51,732 nt of DNA from an uncultured Oscillibacter sp. GTDB lineage: Bacteria; Bacillota; Clostridia; Oscillospirales; Oscillospiraceae. This document shows, in pieces, positions 31,393 through 38,970 of this stretch. The notes beneath the pieces are model-generated. The model had not been told where the DNA came from and ran no database searches. It saw nothing but the letters and a program-made list of their open reading frames with translations. Made by a program: the position numbers and the translations under genes. How positions within the stretch are numbered: the stretch's first letter is position 1; every line of letters starts with the position of its first letter. The stretch is taken from positions 1-51,732 of the forward strand of contig NZ_URDP01000011.1 of NCBI RefSeq assembly GCF_900546705.1, read 5' to 3'.

Positions 31393-31962
31393 TTGGAACT
31401 TTTGCAGCAGCTTTTGTCCTTCCGCCCCTGGAACGAGCAGGAGGCGCGGGACCGGGACGAGATGGTCCGGCGCATCCGCAGCGGAGAGGCCCTCTACACC
31501 CGGGATAACCCCGCCGCCCACTTCACGGCCTCGGCCTGGGTGGTGAGCCCGGACCGGCGTCAGGTGCTCCTGGCTTTCCACAATCTCTACCGCTCCTGGG
31601 CCTGGCTGGGGGGCCACGCCGACGGGGAGCGGAACCTTCTGGCCGTTGCCATGCGGGAAGTACGGGAGGAGAGCGGCCTTGCGTCCGTATCGCCGGTGAC
31701 GCCGGAACTCTACTCCCTGGAGATCCTGACGGTGGACGGCCACGAAAAGCGCGGCCGCTACGTCTCGTCCCACCTGCACCTGAACGTGACGTACCTGCTG
31801 GAGGCGGACCCGTCCCAGTCCATCCGCCCCAAGGCCGACGAGAACAGCTCCGTGGGATGGTTCACGCCGGAGGGGGCGGTGGAGGCCTCGTCGGAGCCCT
31901 GGTTCCGGGCGCGGATCTACGCCAAGCTCAACGAAAAGCTCGCCCGCTTCCCGCCCCGGTGA
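31393..31962 (+). CDS. NUDIX hydrolase
   Basis: A 189-residue protein with a full Nudix box GGHADGE...REVREESG, whose glutamates bind magnesium. It hydrolyses a nucleoside-diphosphate-linked compound; the region SAWVVSPDRRQVLLAFHNLY and the WAWLGG lead-in resemble Nudix proteins of unassigned substrate. TTG at 31393 is chosen because GAGGTGA, a near-full anti-SD match, lies six bases upstream; GTG at 31384 is an alternative. Its last seven codons and stop (LARFPPR) fall inside a 29-base sequence that recurs at 33091-33119, beyond the acyltransferase gene. Confidence 0.85.
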   Translation: MELLQQLLSFRPWNEQEARDRDEMVRRIRSGEALYTRDNPAAHFTASAWVVSPDRRQVLLAFHNLYRSWAWLGGHADGERNLLAVAMREVREESGLASVSPVTPELYSLEILTVDGHEKRGRYVSSHLHLNVTYLLEADPSQSIRPKADENSSVGWFTPEGAVEASSEPWFRARIYAKLNEKLARFPPR

Positions 31963-31967
31963 GGGCT
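31939..31967 (+). repeat. 29-base direct repeat, left copy (NUDIX 3' end)
   Basis: Begins CTCGCCCGCTTCCC and ends GGTGAGGGCT; identical to 33091-33119. It encodes the last codons and stop of the NUDIX gene plus five further bases. Confidence 0.95.
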
Positions 31968-31977
31968 GTATAGGCCA

Positions 31978-33018
31978 TCAGACTCTGATTCTGCGGATGG
32001 TTTCCTCCGAAATCCATCGCAGAATTATTTCGCTGACAAACGCCCCTGCCAAAAATACCAGCAGCTGCATCGGTACAGGAATTGGCAAACTGCTTATGTA
32101 AAGCGGGCCTACTAAAAACATATAGTGCGTCATGTATAGATAGAGAGAATTTTTGTCCAGCCAGACCATCCCCCGGCTCTCCGCACACATCTTTATAACG
32201 CCCGGTGCACACCGGGCCGCAAATTGAATGGTTCCAAAAATCCAGAGTGCCAGTACCATATGGGTAAATGGTACAACCAAGTCATTGTATAAAACTGTGC
32301 CATCGACCCAGCTCCTGCATAAAAGTCTGACTGCCATAGCACAAATCATAGCGGCTGTCATGAGCCCATATTGTTTCCTTCCCAGTCTTTGCGCACAGTC
32401 CCCCAGCGCATATCCAAGAAAAAACGTAATAAAGTAGTTCAGCTGTACCCTGAGCGTATATGCAAGGAATATATCTGCCAGGAAAAGCATAGCAAATATA
32501 AACGGTGCATGCACCTTCCGGTCTCCGGTCCCTCTCTTTTCCAGCTTTTTGACCGGTATCAGCAAAAAATAGCAGATCATGATGGCAGTCAGGAACCACA
32601 GCTGTCCCAATCCGTTCATTTGGTAGGGCTTCCATCCGGAAACGATAAATTCCATGCCCTGAAGATCAAGCAAATACGTAGGGATAGACCATAGCACCTG
32701 CGGTCTGCCATTCAAAATGTTGAAAATCAGCAAAAACGCAGCCAGGTAATACATGGGAATGCATAACCTGATCCATCGCTTTTTTATGAATCCGACACCA
32801 TCCACTATTGTTTTTTTCGCGTACAGCATCCCCGAGATTAGCAAAAAAACATAGACCCCAACATTGAGGATCATGGTAAGCGCCGGAATTGCAAGCCAAC
32901 TTGATACATGACACCCAATGATCATCCACATTGCAATTACACGGACAACCGTAATGACAGGATTTCGCTCTCCCCTGGGAACTACACAAGAGTCTGAAAT
33001 CAATTTGCTATTTTCCAC
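31978..33018 (-). CDS. Acyltransferase 3 family membrane protein
   Basis: A 346-residue integral membrane protein with about ten hydrophobic segments. The N-terminal ERNPVITVVRVIAMWMIIGCH holds the Arg and the catalytic His typical of acyltransferase-3 (OafA/WecH/NodX-like) proteins; LFLLISGMLYAKK and YLYMTHYMFLVG are also family-like. Members O-acetylate or succinylate surface sugars. Start uncertain: GTG 33018 is nine bases from GGGGG; TTG 33024 is three bases away. Base composition and codon use are AT-richer than the neighbours, suggesting transfer. No clear promoter seen inside the repeats. Confidence 0.82.
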   Translation of the reverse strand: MENSKLISDSCVVPRGERNPVITVVRVIAMWMIIGCHVSSWLAIPALTMILNVGVYVFLLISGMLYAKKTIVDGVGFIKKRWIRLCIPMYYLAAFLLIFNILNGRPQVLWSIPTYLLDLQGMEFIVSGWKPYQMNGLGQLWFLTAIMICYFLLIPVKKLEKRGTGDRKVHAPFIFAMLFLADIFLAYTLRVQLNYFITFFLGYALGDCAQRLGRKQYGLMTAAMICAMAVRLLCRSWVDGTVLYNDLVVPFTHMVLALWIFGTIQFAARCAPGVIKMCAESRGMVWLDKNSLYLYMTHYMFLVGPLYISSLPIPVPMQLLVFLAGAFVSEIILRWISEETIRRIRV

Positions 33019-33090
33019 ACACAATTTCCCCCAGCAATCTCAGTTTTTAATCGTTGAAAGGATGAATCGCTTCTCTTTTTTTACGGCCAT

Positions 33091-33119
33091 CTCGCCCGCT
33101 TCCCGCCCCGGTGAGGGCT
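33091..33119 (+). repeat. 29-base direct repeat, right copy
   Basis: Exact copy of 31939-31967. It has no upstream Nudix reading frame. Its last two bases overlap the stop codon of the convergent gene at 33118. Confidence 0.95.
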
Positions 33120-33594
33120 AGCCGGCGCGCTTTTTCCCGAAGGGGATGAACAGCAGCGGCGCAAAGCAGGCGGCGATGGCGGAAAATGCAAGGTGATCGG
33201 TCAGCCGCAACAGCCAGGAGGAAACCGTCCCCGTCCAGTTGAAAAACATGGCCAGCTGCATGCTGAGGGGAAGGGGAAAGGACGGGACCGCCAGCTGCAA
33301 AACCACCACAATGAGGTAGCAGGCGGAAATGATTCCCGCAGAGACGGCGATCTCCGCCCGGGTCATGGAGCGGAAGGCCCACAGTCCCCCCAGGGCCAGC
33401 ACGATCAAAAACAGCGCCCCGTCAAAGATCGCGGCGCGGACCGGGTCGGCGGACACGTTGGTGACCCCGTCGGCCCCCACAGTCCGAACCACGAAGAAGG
33501 CGCCGCCCAGGTATGCGGTCGCATAAAAGCTCAGGTAACTGGAAATGAGACAAAAAACCGGGACTCTCCAAAGGGTGCGCGGACGAATGTGCAT
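33118..33594 (-). CDS. Small four-helix membrane protein, unknown function
   Basis: A 158-residue protein with hydrophobic segments at about 12-35, 55-75, 82-103 and 130-150 and a basic C-terminus (FGKKRAG). No motif recognised; general layout recalls DUF998-type proteins, but I would not assign it. AAGGAGGG lies seven bases before the ATG, so translation is well supported. Composition is GC-rich like the chromosome, so it belongs to the host side of the cassette boundary. Confidence 0.75.
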   Translation of the reverse strand: MHIRPRTLWRVPVFCLISSYLSFYATAYLGGAFFVVRTVGADGVTNVSADPVRAAIFDGALFLIVLALGGLWAFRSMTRAEIAVSAGIISACYLIVVVLQLAVPSFPLPLSMQLAMFFNWTGTVSSWLLRLTDHLAFSAIAACFAPLLFIPFGKKRAG

Positions 33595-33752
33595 CGTGAT
33601 CCCTCCTTATTTTGTTCTCTTCTTTTATTACAGCATACGTACAACGGAGACGGCAGGAGCATTTTGTTCCTGCCGTTGGCTGTTTTGGCCTCTTTTCCCA
33701 TGGGTTCTGGGAAACTCCCACACGCCCGGTCCTCCATCTCCCCGGATTGATG

Positions 33753-34184
33753 TCAGTCCGAGTCCTCCCCGAAGAAATCCACCCGGACCAGATAGACGAA
33801 GGCCCCCGGGTCCCGGACGGCCCGGGCCCTGCCCTTCCACCAGACGGTGGTCTCGTCGGCGGCCACTGTCACCGTCTCTCCGCTGCGGAGGGTGTATGTA
33901 ATCTCCACGGCGCCGTCCCGGTCGCCCTGGGGCGTCTCCAGCAGGGAGTACTTCAAAAATCCGGTCAGCTCCACGGCAAGGTCGATGGTCTCCGGGTCGG
34001 TGTACGCCCGGACGCCGTCCGTGACGCCGGGACAGGAGACGGTGACCTTGCTGACGTCCCCGGCGCTGGGCACGCCCAAAAGCCACATGCCGTCCTTGAC
34101 GATGGAAATGAAGGCAACCAATATGGCAAGACGGACCAAGTCCAGCCCCCAGGCTTTTATTCTGGACTTCCAGCTGCGCTTCAT
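33753..34184 (-). CDS. Hypothetical single-pass membrane protein
   Basis: A 143-residue protein starting at 34184, six bases after GGAGGG. Basic N-terminus (KRSWKSRIKAWG), one membrane segment at about 17-40, then a 100-residue outer domain of likely beta structure (VTVSCPGVTDGVRAYTDPET, EITYTLRSGETVTVAADETT). No family recognised. It lies between spoIVB and spo0A, on their strand; any sporulation link is only positional. Confidence 0.7.
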   Translation of the reverse strand: MKRSWKSRIKAWGLDLVRLAILVAFISIVKDGMWLLGVPSAGDVSKVTVSCPGVTDGVRAYTDPETIDLAVELTGFLKYSLLETPQGDRDGAVEITYTLRSGETVTVAADETTVWWKGRARAVRDPGAFVYLVRVDFFGEDSD

Positions 34185-34262
34185 CCGCGTCCCTCCTTCC
34201 ATCCTTTGCCTTCATCCTATCACACCCTCCCACCCCTGTCACGGACTTTTTCAAAGAGATGT

Positions 34263-34289
34263 AAGGGCAGCCCGCAGGCTGCCCTTTTT
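34263..34289. terminator. Hairpin after spoIVB
   Basis: AAGGGCAGCC-CGCA-GGCTGCCCTT, TTTTT on the plus strand; on the spoIVB strand the following tract is only TTACATCTCTTT, so it is a weak terminator in that direction. Confidence 0.55.
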
Positions 34290-34293
34290 GCGT

Positions 34294-35325
34294 TTATTCG
34301 GCTGCTTTGAGCATAGTTTCGAGGAAAATTCCATATCCTTTGGTTGGATCACTGAGCAGCACGTGGGTCACGGCGCCCACAAATTTCCCGTTTTGCACAA
34401 TGGGGCTGCCGCTCATGCCCTGGACGATGCCGCCGGTGGCGGCGATCAATTCCGGGTCGGTGACGGAGAGCACCATGTCCCGGCCGTCGCTGCCGCCCAC
34501 CGACAAAATCTCAATGTCGTAGGTGCGGATCTCGTCGCCTTCCACATTGGAGAGGATCTGCGCCGGACCGGGGGCCACCTCCTCGGCGGAGGCCACCTCC
34601 AGGGGCTGCCCCACGTCCCAGGCGTCGGGGGCGTCGCCGGTCAGTTCTCCGAACACGCCGCACTCCGTGTTTGCGTACAGCGTGCCAAGGTCGCCGGTCA
34701 GGTCAAAGTCGCCCCGCAGCTCGCCGGCACTGCCCGCCTCTCCCTTTTTCACCGCCTTCACCGTGGAGGGCAGGATGGAACCGGAGGAGAAGGGCATCAG
34801 CAGCGCGGTGTCCACGTCGGCGATGCCGTGGCCCAGGGCGCCGAAGGCCCCGGTGGCGGGATCATAATAGGTGACGGTGCCGATGCCGGCCATGGAGTCC
34901 CGGATCCAGGCGCCGATGGAGTAGGTGCCCGCCTCGTTTTTCTCCGGGGACACGCTCAGCGCCATCTGCCGCCCGTTCCGGCTGATCTGCAGGTCGGTGG
35001 CCTCGCCGCCGCCGTCTTGCAGCAGCGCCTGGAACTGCTCCGTGGACCGGACGGAGGTACCGCCGCACTTGACGATCACGTCGCCGGTCTGCAAGCCGCA
35101 CGCCCGGGCGGGCGTGGGGTCGTCGGGAAGGCGGACCACCAGGACGCCCCGGGCAAAGAGCTTGATGCCGACGGTATGGCCCACGGGCACCAGGGTCTTG
35201 GGAAGCGCGCCGGCGTCACTTGCTTCCACGGCGCCGGCAGGGATGGAGGCGGTCAGCATCAGGGCCAGGAGCAGCGCCGCTCCGCCCCGCAGCAGCCGCC
35301 TTGCCGTTTGCGATGGTTCATGCAA
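34294..35325 (-). CDS. spoIVB: SpoIVB serine peptidase
   Basis: A 343-residue protein, shorter than Bacillus SpoIVB (about 425). N-terminal signal/anchor (11-30), PDZ domain (about 55-125: CGLQTGDVIVKCGGTSVRS), and the S55 peptidase domain with GALGHGI (His-166) and GMSGSPIV (Ser-305) as catalytic pair. In Bacillus it is made in the forespore, secreted into the intermembrane space, and cuts SpoIVFA to activate sigma-K processing. AAGGGGTGA lies upstream. In spore formers spo0A normally follows directly; here unrelated genes intervene. Confidence 0.95.
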   Translation of the reverse strand: MHEPSQTARRLLRGGAALLLALMLTASIPAGAVEASDAGALPKTLVPVGHTVGIKLFARGVLVVRLPDDPTPARACGLQTGDVIVKCGGTSVRSTEQFQALLQDGGGEATDLQISRNGRQMALSVSPEKNEAGTYSIGAWIRDSMAGIGTVTYYDPATGAFGALGHGIADVDTALLMPFSSGSILPSTVKAVKKGEAGSAGELRGDFDLTGDLGTLYANTECGVFGELTGDAPDAWDVGQPLEVASAEEVAPGPAQILSNVEGDEIRTYDIEILSVGGSDGRDMVLSVTDPELIAATGGIVQGMSGSPIVQNGKFVGAVTHVLLSDPTKGYGIFLETMLKAAE

Positions 35326-35342
35326 AAAAAATCACCCCTTCC

Positions 35343-35376
35343 AAAAAGCCGCCGGCAGTCCTGTGACGGTGCCGGC
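35343..35376 (-). promoter_or_regulatory. Hairpin in spoIVB leader
   Basis: GCCGGCA (35351-35357) pairs with TGCCGGC (35370-35376); TTTTT follows on the minus strand (35347-35343), ten bases before the spoIVB ribosome site. It looks like a small terminator or attenuator. Confidence 0.4.
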
Positions 35377-35415
35377 GAGCATAGTTTATCCGGTGCGGAG
35401 CGACCGCGGCCATGC

Positions 35416-35464
35416 AAAAAGCGGCAGCGCCGCCATGGTTGGGATGCCCAAACGGCGGCGCTGC
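35416..35464 (-). terminator. Second tandem terminator downstream of ftsZ
   Basis: GCAGCGCCGCC (35424-35434) pairs with GGCGGCGCTGC (35454-35464), with an inner TTGGG/CCCAA stem; TTTTT follows on the minus strand (35420-35416). Confidence 0.7.
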
Positions 35465-35470
35465 GGGCAG

Positions 35471-35505
35471 AAAAAAGCGCCCCGCAGGAAAAACCTGCGG
35501 GGCGC
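35471..35505 (-). terminator. Intrinsic terminator of ftsZ
   Basis: A 12-base-pair stem (35477-35488 with 35494-35505, loop AAAAA) followed on the minus strand by TTTTTT (35476-35471). Confidence 0.92.
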
Positions 35506-35516
35506 GGCGGATTTTG

Positions 35517-36677
35517 TCAATCCCGTTTGTTGAAAATTTTCAAAATGTCGCCGAACATATCGTCGTCGTCCTCCTCGGGCTTGGGCACGTCGGCCTCCTC
35601 CAGAGGCACGGGGGCCGGGGCGGTGCCGGCATGGGCGGCGCTCTGTCCGGCCTGGGCGGCCGGGGCGGCCTGGCCGTTGGTCTGGACGTTCTGGACCTTG
35701 GGCAGCTCCTGCTGGGCAGGGGCCTTGTCGAAGCCGGTGGCGATGACGGTGACCCGGATCTCGTCGTCCAGCGTCTCGTCGAAGGTGGCGCCGAAGATGG
35801 TGAGGGCGTCGGGGTGGACGGCCTCCTGCACCAGGGAGGCGGCCTGCTCCACCTCCTCCAGACCGATGTCCATGGAGCCGGTGATGTTGATGAGCACGCC
35901 CTTGGCGCCGGCGATGGAGGTCTCCAGCAGCGGGCTGGAGATAGCCATGCGGGCGGCCTCCTCGGCCTTGCCCTTGCCGGCGGCCCGGCCCACGCCCATG
36001 TGGGCCATGCCGGCGTTTTTCATGACGGCGGTCACGTCGGCGAAGTCCAGGTTGATAAAGCCGGTGTCCCGGATCAGGTCGGAGATGGACTGCACCGCCT
36101 GGCGCAGCACATCGTCGGCGATCTCGAAGGCGTTGGCGAAGGTGATCTTCTGGTCGGTGGCGTGCTTGAGCCGGTCGTTGGGGATGATGACCAGGGAGTC
36201 CACCCGGTCCTTGAGCTCGGCAATGCCCGCCTCGGCGGCCCGCATGCGGCGGGGTCCCTCGAAGCCGAAGGGCTTGGTGACCACGGCCACGGTGAGGATG
36301 TCCATCTCCTTGGCGATCTCCGCCACGATGGGCGCGCCGCCGGTGCCGGTGCCGCCGCCCATGCCGGCGGTGATGAACACCATGTCGGTGTCCTCCAGGG
36401 CCTTGGCGATCTGCTGACGGCTCTCCTCGGCGGACTTGCGGCCCACCTCCGGGTCGGAGCCGGCGCCCTGGCCGTGGGTGAGCTTCTCGCCGATCTGGAT
36501 TTTGTAGGTGGCGCTGGAAACGTTCAGCGCCTGCTTGTCGGTGTTCACCGCCACAAAATCCACGCCCTTGGTGCCGGAGCGGACCATGCGGTTGACCACA
36601 TTGTTTCCGCCGCCGCCCACGCCGATCACTTTAATATTGACAACGGTATCGGGACCGGTCTCCAATCCAAACGCCAT
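35517..36677 (-). CDS. ftsZ: Cell division protein FtsZ
   Basis: A 386-residue tubulin homologue. GTP loop GGGTGTG at 107-113, N-terminal KVIGVGGGGNNVVNRM, synergy/T7 loop NLDFADVTAVM. After the core (about 320) comes an Ala/Gln/Pro-rich linker, then the acidic tail DDDDMFGDILKIFNKRD, its C-terminal peptide. It polymerises into the Z-ring that places the septum. AGGAGG precedes the ATG. It has its own promoter in the gap after ftsQ and is closed by two terminators. ftsA is not adjacent, as in many Clostridia. Confidence 0.97.
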   Translation of the reverse strand: MAFGLETGPDTVVNIKVIGVGGGGNNVVNRMVRSGTKGVDFVAVNTDKQALNVSSATYKIQIGEKLTHGQGAGSDPEVGRKSAEESRQQIAKALEDTDMVFITAGMGGGTGTGGAPIVAEIAKEMDILTVAVVTKPFGFEGPRRMRAAEAGIAELKDRVDSLVIIPNDRLKHATDQKITFANAFEIADDVLRQAVQSISDLIRDTGFINLDFADVTAVMKNAGMAHMGVGRAAGKGKAEEAARMAISSPLLETSIAGAKGVLINITGSMDIGLEEVEQAASLVQEAVHPDALTIFGATFDETLDDEIRVTVIATGFDKAPAQQELPKVQNVQTNGQAAPAAQAGQSAAHAGTAPAPVPLEEADVPKPEEDDDDMFGDILKIFNKRD

Positions 36678-36751
36678 AGTGGTGTGCCTCCTACTATCAT
36701 TTGTGCAAAAGGGCGTCCGCGCCCTTCAATTTCTTCAAGATGCTGTGGTTG

Positions 36752-36763
36752 CCGGAATTCCGG
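36752..36763. repeat. 12-base palindrome in the ftsZ leader
   Basis: CCGGAATTCCGG lies between the ftsZ -10 box and start codon. It could be a regulator site or a small RNA stem; function unknown. Confidence 0.4.
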
Positions 36764-36772
36764 ATTTAGTTT

Positions 36773-36801
36773 ATTGTATGACACTTTGCCGCCGCGGTCA
36801 A
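36773..36801 (-). promoter_or_regulatory. Sigma-A promoter of ftsZ
   Basis: Minus strand TTGACC (36801-36796), 17-base spacer, TACAAT (36778-36773), about 95 bases before the start codon. Confidence 0.65.
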
Positions 36802-36873
36802 GTAGCCCTCTGCCTTTTCCGGGAGTTTTTTCACGGCGGACAAAGGCGCCTCGCCGCCGTGCGACGGCCTTCG

Positions 36874-37632
36874 TCAGTTTTCGATGAAATGCACCTCGCC
36901 GTTGTCCCAGGTCATCTGGATGGTGCCGGTCTGGTTGGTCTCCAGCTGGTCCACCACCTGCACCAGGGCCCGCAGCTTGCGGGGGTAGTCGGCGCTGTAG
37001 GGCAGCTCCACGGAAAAGCGCCCGGCGTAGCCCATGACCATGACGCTCAGGTCGCTCAGGTCGATGCTGTCCACCTGGTCCATGAGGCCCGCGTCCTCCA
37101 GGGCCCCCAGAAGGTCCAGCAGGCTCTGCTGCTGGGTGGCGTACTCCGTGGCCAGGGCCAGGCTGGTACCCACGGAGGGGGCCAGCAGCTGGCAGCCGGT
37201 AAGCGCGGCGTAGCCGGAGGCCTCGTCGGCACTCAGCTGCTCGACGATGCGGCCGCTGGGGCTCACCAGCCAGGCGTAGCCGTCCTGGACGGCCGCCACC
37301 GGCGTGCCGCACTCCTTGATGTCGATGAGCAGCGTGTCTGGCAGCTTGCGGCTGATGCGGATCTCGTCCACGTAGGGCAGCGCCGTGCGGATGGCGGCGG
37401 CCACGTCGTACTTGTTGAGCAGGAACAAATTGTCCCCCGCCGTCACGCCGGAGGCCTCCGTCACCTGGTCCTGGGTGTAGCGCTGGGTACCGGTGACGAC
37501 AATGGTGTTCACCCGGAAAAACAGCGTCAGCGCCGCCACCAGGCACCCGCAGATCACCAACATGGACAGCACCTTGTAGAGGAAGCCAAAGCTTCCCCTG
37601 TGCCTTCGGTTGGAATGTCTGCGTCGTGCCAT
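36874..37632 (-). CDS. ftsQ: Cell division protein FtsQ/DivIB
   Basis: A 252-residue bitopic protein: basic N-terminus (ARRRHSNRRHRG), membrane segment 17-40, POTRA domain from about 41 (FRVNTIVVTGTQRYTQDQVTEASGV) and FtsQ beta domain (LPDTLLIDIKECGTPVAAVQ, WLVSPSGRIVEQ). It bridges FtsL/DivIC and septal synthases outside the membrane. GGGAG lies ten bases before the ATG, within the gap after murA. It is the last gene before the ftsZ promoter. Confidence 0.92.
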   Translation of the reverse strand: MARRRHSNRRHRGSFGFLYKVLSMLVICGCLVAALTLFFRVNTIVVTGTQRYTQDQVTEASGVTAGDNLFLLNKYDVAAAIRTALPYVDEIRISRKLPDTLLIDIKECGTPVAAVQDGYAWLVSPSGRIVEQLSADEASGYAALTGCQLLAPSVGTSLALATEYATQQQSLLDLLGALEDAGLMDQVDSIDLSDLSVMVMGYAGRFSVELPYSADYPRKLRALVQVVDQLETNQTGTIQMTWDNGEVHFIEN

Positions 37633-37650
37633 GGTATCATGCTCCCGTCG

Positions 37651-38907
37651 TCAGTTTGTCGCCCGCTTTGCCCGAGCCCCCAGGGCCGTCAGGTCCCGGA
37701 CGATGTCCTCGTAGCCCCGGTCGATGTGCTCCGTCTCGTCCACCCGGGTCCGGCCCCGGGCTCCCAGGGCCGCCACGCACAGGGCCGCCCCGCCCCGCAG
37801 GTCCGTGCACCGGACGGCGGCGCCGCTGAGCCGCTCCACCCCGGTGACCACCGCCGTCCGGCCGGACACCCGGATGCAGGCCCCCATGCGCACCAGCTCG
37901 TCGACATGGCGGTAGCGGTTTTCGAAGATGTTCTCCTCGAAGACGGTGGTGCCCCGGCCCCGGCACACCGCCGCCATGAGCACCGCCTGGGCGTCGGTGG
38001 GAAAGCCGGGATAGGGGGCCGTGCGCACGTGCCCGGCGGACCCGGGACGGCCGGGGCAGCGGCAGGCGATGCCCGCGGCGTCGGATGTAATGGCGCAGCC
38101 CGCCCGGCGCAGCGCGGCGGTGACGGTGGCCAGGTGTCTCTCCCGGGCCCGCCGCAAAAATATGTCGCCGCCGGCGGCGGCCGCCGCGCAAAGGTACGTG
38201 GCCGCCACGATCCGGTCGCTCATGCACCCGTAGCGGCAGCCGTGGAGCTTCCTGCCGCCCCGGACGGTGACGGCGGAGGAACCGGCCCCCGCCACGTCGG
38301 CGCCGCAGGCGTTGAGGAAGTCCTGCAAGTCCACGATCTCCGGCTCCCGGGCGGCGTTGGCGATGACCGTCACGCCCTCGGCGCCGCAGGCGGCCAGCAT
38401 CAGATTCTCCGTGGCCCCCACGGACGGCAGCGCCAGCACGATCTCCCGGCCCGTCAGCCGGGGGGCTTCGCACCGGAGCATGCCCCCCTCCTCCCGGATG
38501 ACCGCCCCCAGATCCCGGAGGCCGGAAAGATGTAAGTCGATGGGACGGGGGCCCAGCTCGCAGCCGCCGGGGTAGCTCATGTCCGCCCGGCCGCACCGGG
38601 CCAGCACGGCCCCCAGGAAGATGGCCGACGAGCGCATCCGGCGCATGAGGGCGTCGGAGATGGCGCAGCCGGACATGGAGGCGGTGTCCACGCTCAGGGT
38701 GTCCCCCTCCCACCGGGCCCGGCAGCCCAGAGACTCCAGGATCTCCACGGAGGCGTCCACGTCCCTGAGGTGGGGACAGCCCTCCAGGGCCACCTGGTCC
38801 CCGGTGAGGATGGTGGCCGCCAGGATGGGCAGCACGCTGTTCTTCGCCCCCTGGACACTCACCTCGCCCTCCAGGCGGACGCCGCCGTCTATGATGATTT
38901 CACCCAT
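37651..38907 (-). CDS. murA: UDP-N-acetylglucosamine 1-carboxyvinyltransferase MurA
   Basis: A 418-residue enolpyruvyl transferase. Lys-22 in GAKNS, and Cys-116 in YPGGCELGPRPIDLHL, the residue that makes the enzyme fosfomycin-sensitive. It transfers enolpyruvate from PEP to UDP-GlcNAc, the first committed step of peptidoglycan precursor synthesis. The position within the dcw cluster between murG and ftsQ occurs in some Clostridia. GGAGGGAG precedes the ATG. Confidence 0.95.
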   Translation of the reverse strand: MGEIIIDGGVRLEGEVSVQGAKNSVLPILAATILTGDQVALEGCPHLRDVDASVEILESLGCRARWEGDTLSVDTASMSGCAISDALMRRMRSSAIFLGAVLARCGRADMSYPGGCELGPRPIDLHLSGLRDLGAVIREEGGMLRCEAPRLTGREIVLALPSVGATENLMLAACGAEGVTVIANAAREPEIVDLQDFLNACGADVAGAGSSAVTVRGGRKLHGCRYGCMSDRIVAATYLCAAAAAGGDIFLRRARERHLATVTAALRRAGCAITSDAAGIACRCPGRPGSAGHVRTAPYPGFPTDAQAVLMAAVCRGRGTTVFEENIFENRYRHVDELVRMGACIRVSGRTAVVTGVERLSGAAVRCTDLRGGAALCVAALGARGRTRVDETEHIDRGYEDIVRDLTALGARAKRATN

Positions 38908-38970
38908 GGTTCTCCCTCCGCTTCAAAAAATGGCTCATCAGTCCATCCTATGGAGGGAGCAGGGCGCCGG

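Larger units (their letters stand above)
31939..33119. mobile_element. Putative single-gene cassette bounded by direct repeats
   Basis: 1123 bases lie between two perfect 29-base direct repeats. The interior is clearly AT-richer: hand count 26 G/C of 60 in 32461-32520 against 46 of 60 in 31501-31560 of the NUDIX gene. It holds one gene, an acyltransferase, on the opposite strand to the NUDIX gene. The repeat copies the NUDIX 3' end, the pattern left when an element integrates at a gene's 3' end and restores the reading frame. No integrase, transposase or terminal inverted repeat is present, so mobility is inferred. Confidence 0.5.

Noticed and set aside
31978..33018. Acyltransferase cassette as an insertion sequence
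   Set aside because: No transposase, no terminal inverted repeats, and a 29-base repeat is too long for a usual IS target duplication; site-specific or homologous origin fits better.
33651..33675. Hairpin CGGCAGGA/TCCTGCCG as a terminator
   Set aside because: No T-tract follows on the minus strand, where both flanking genes are read; on the plus strand no gene precedes it.
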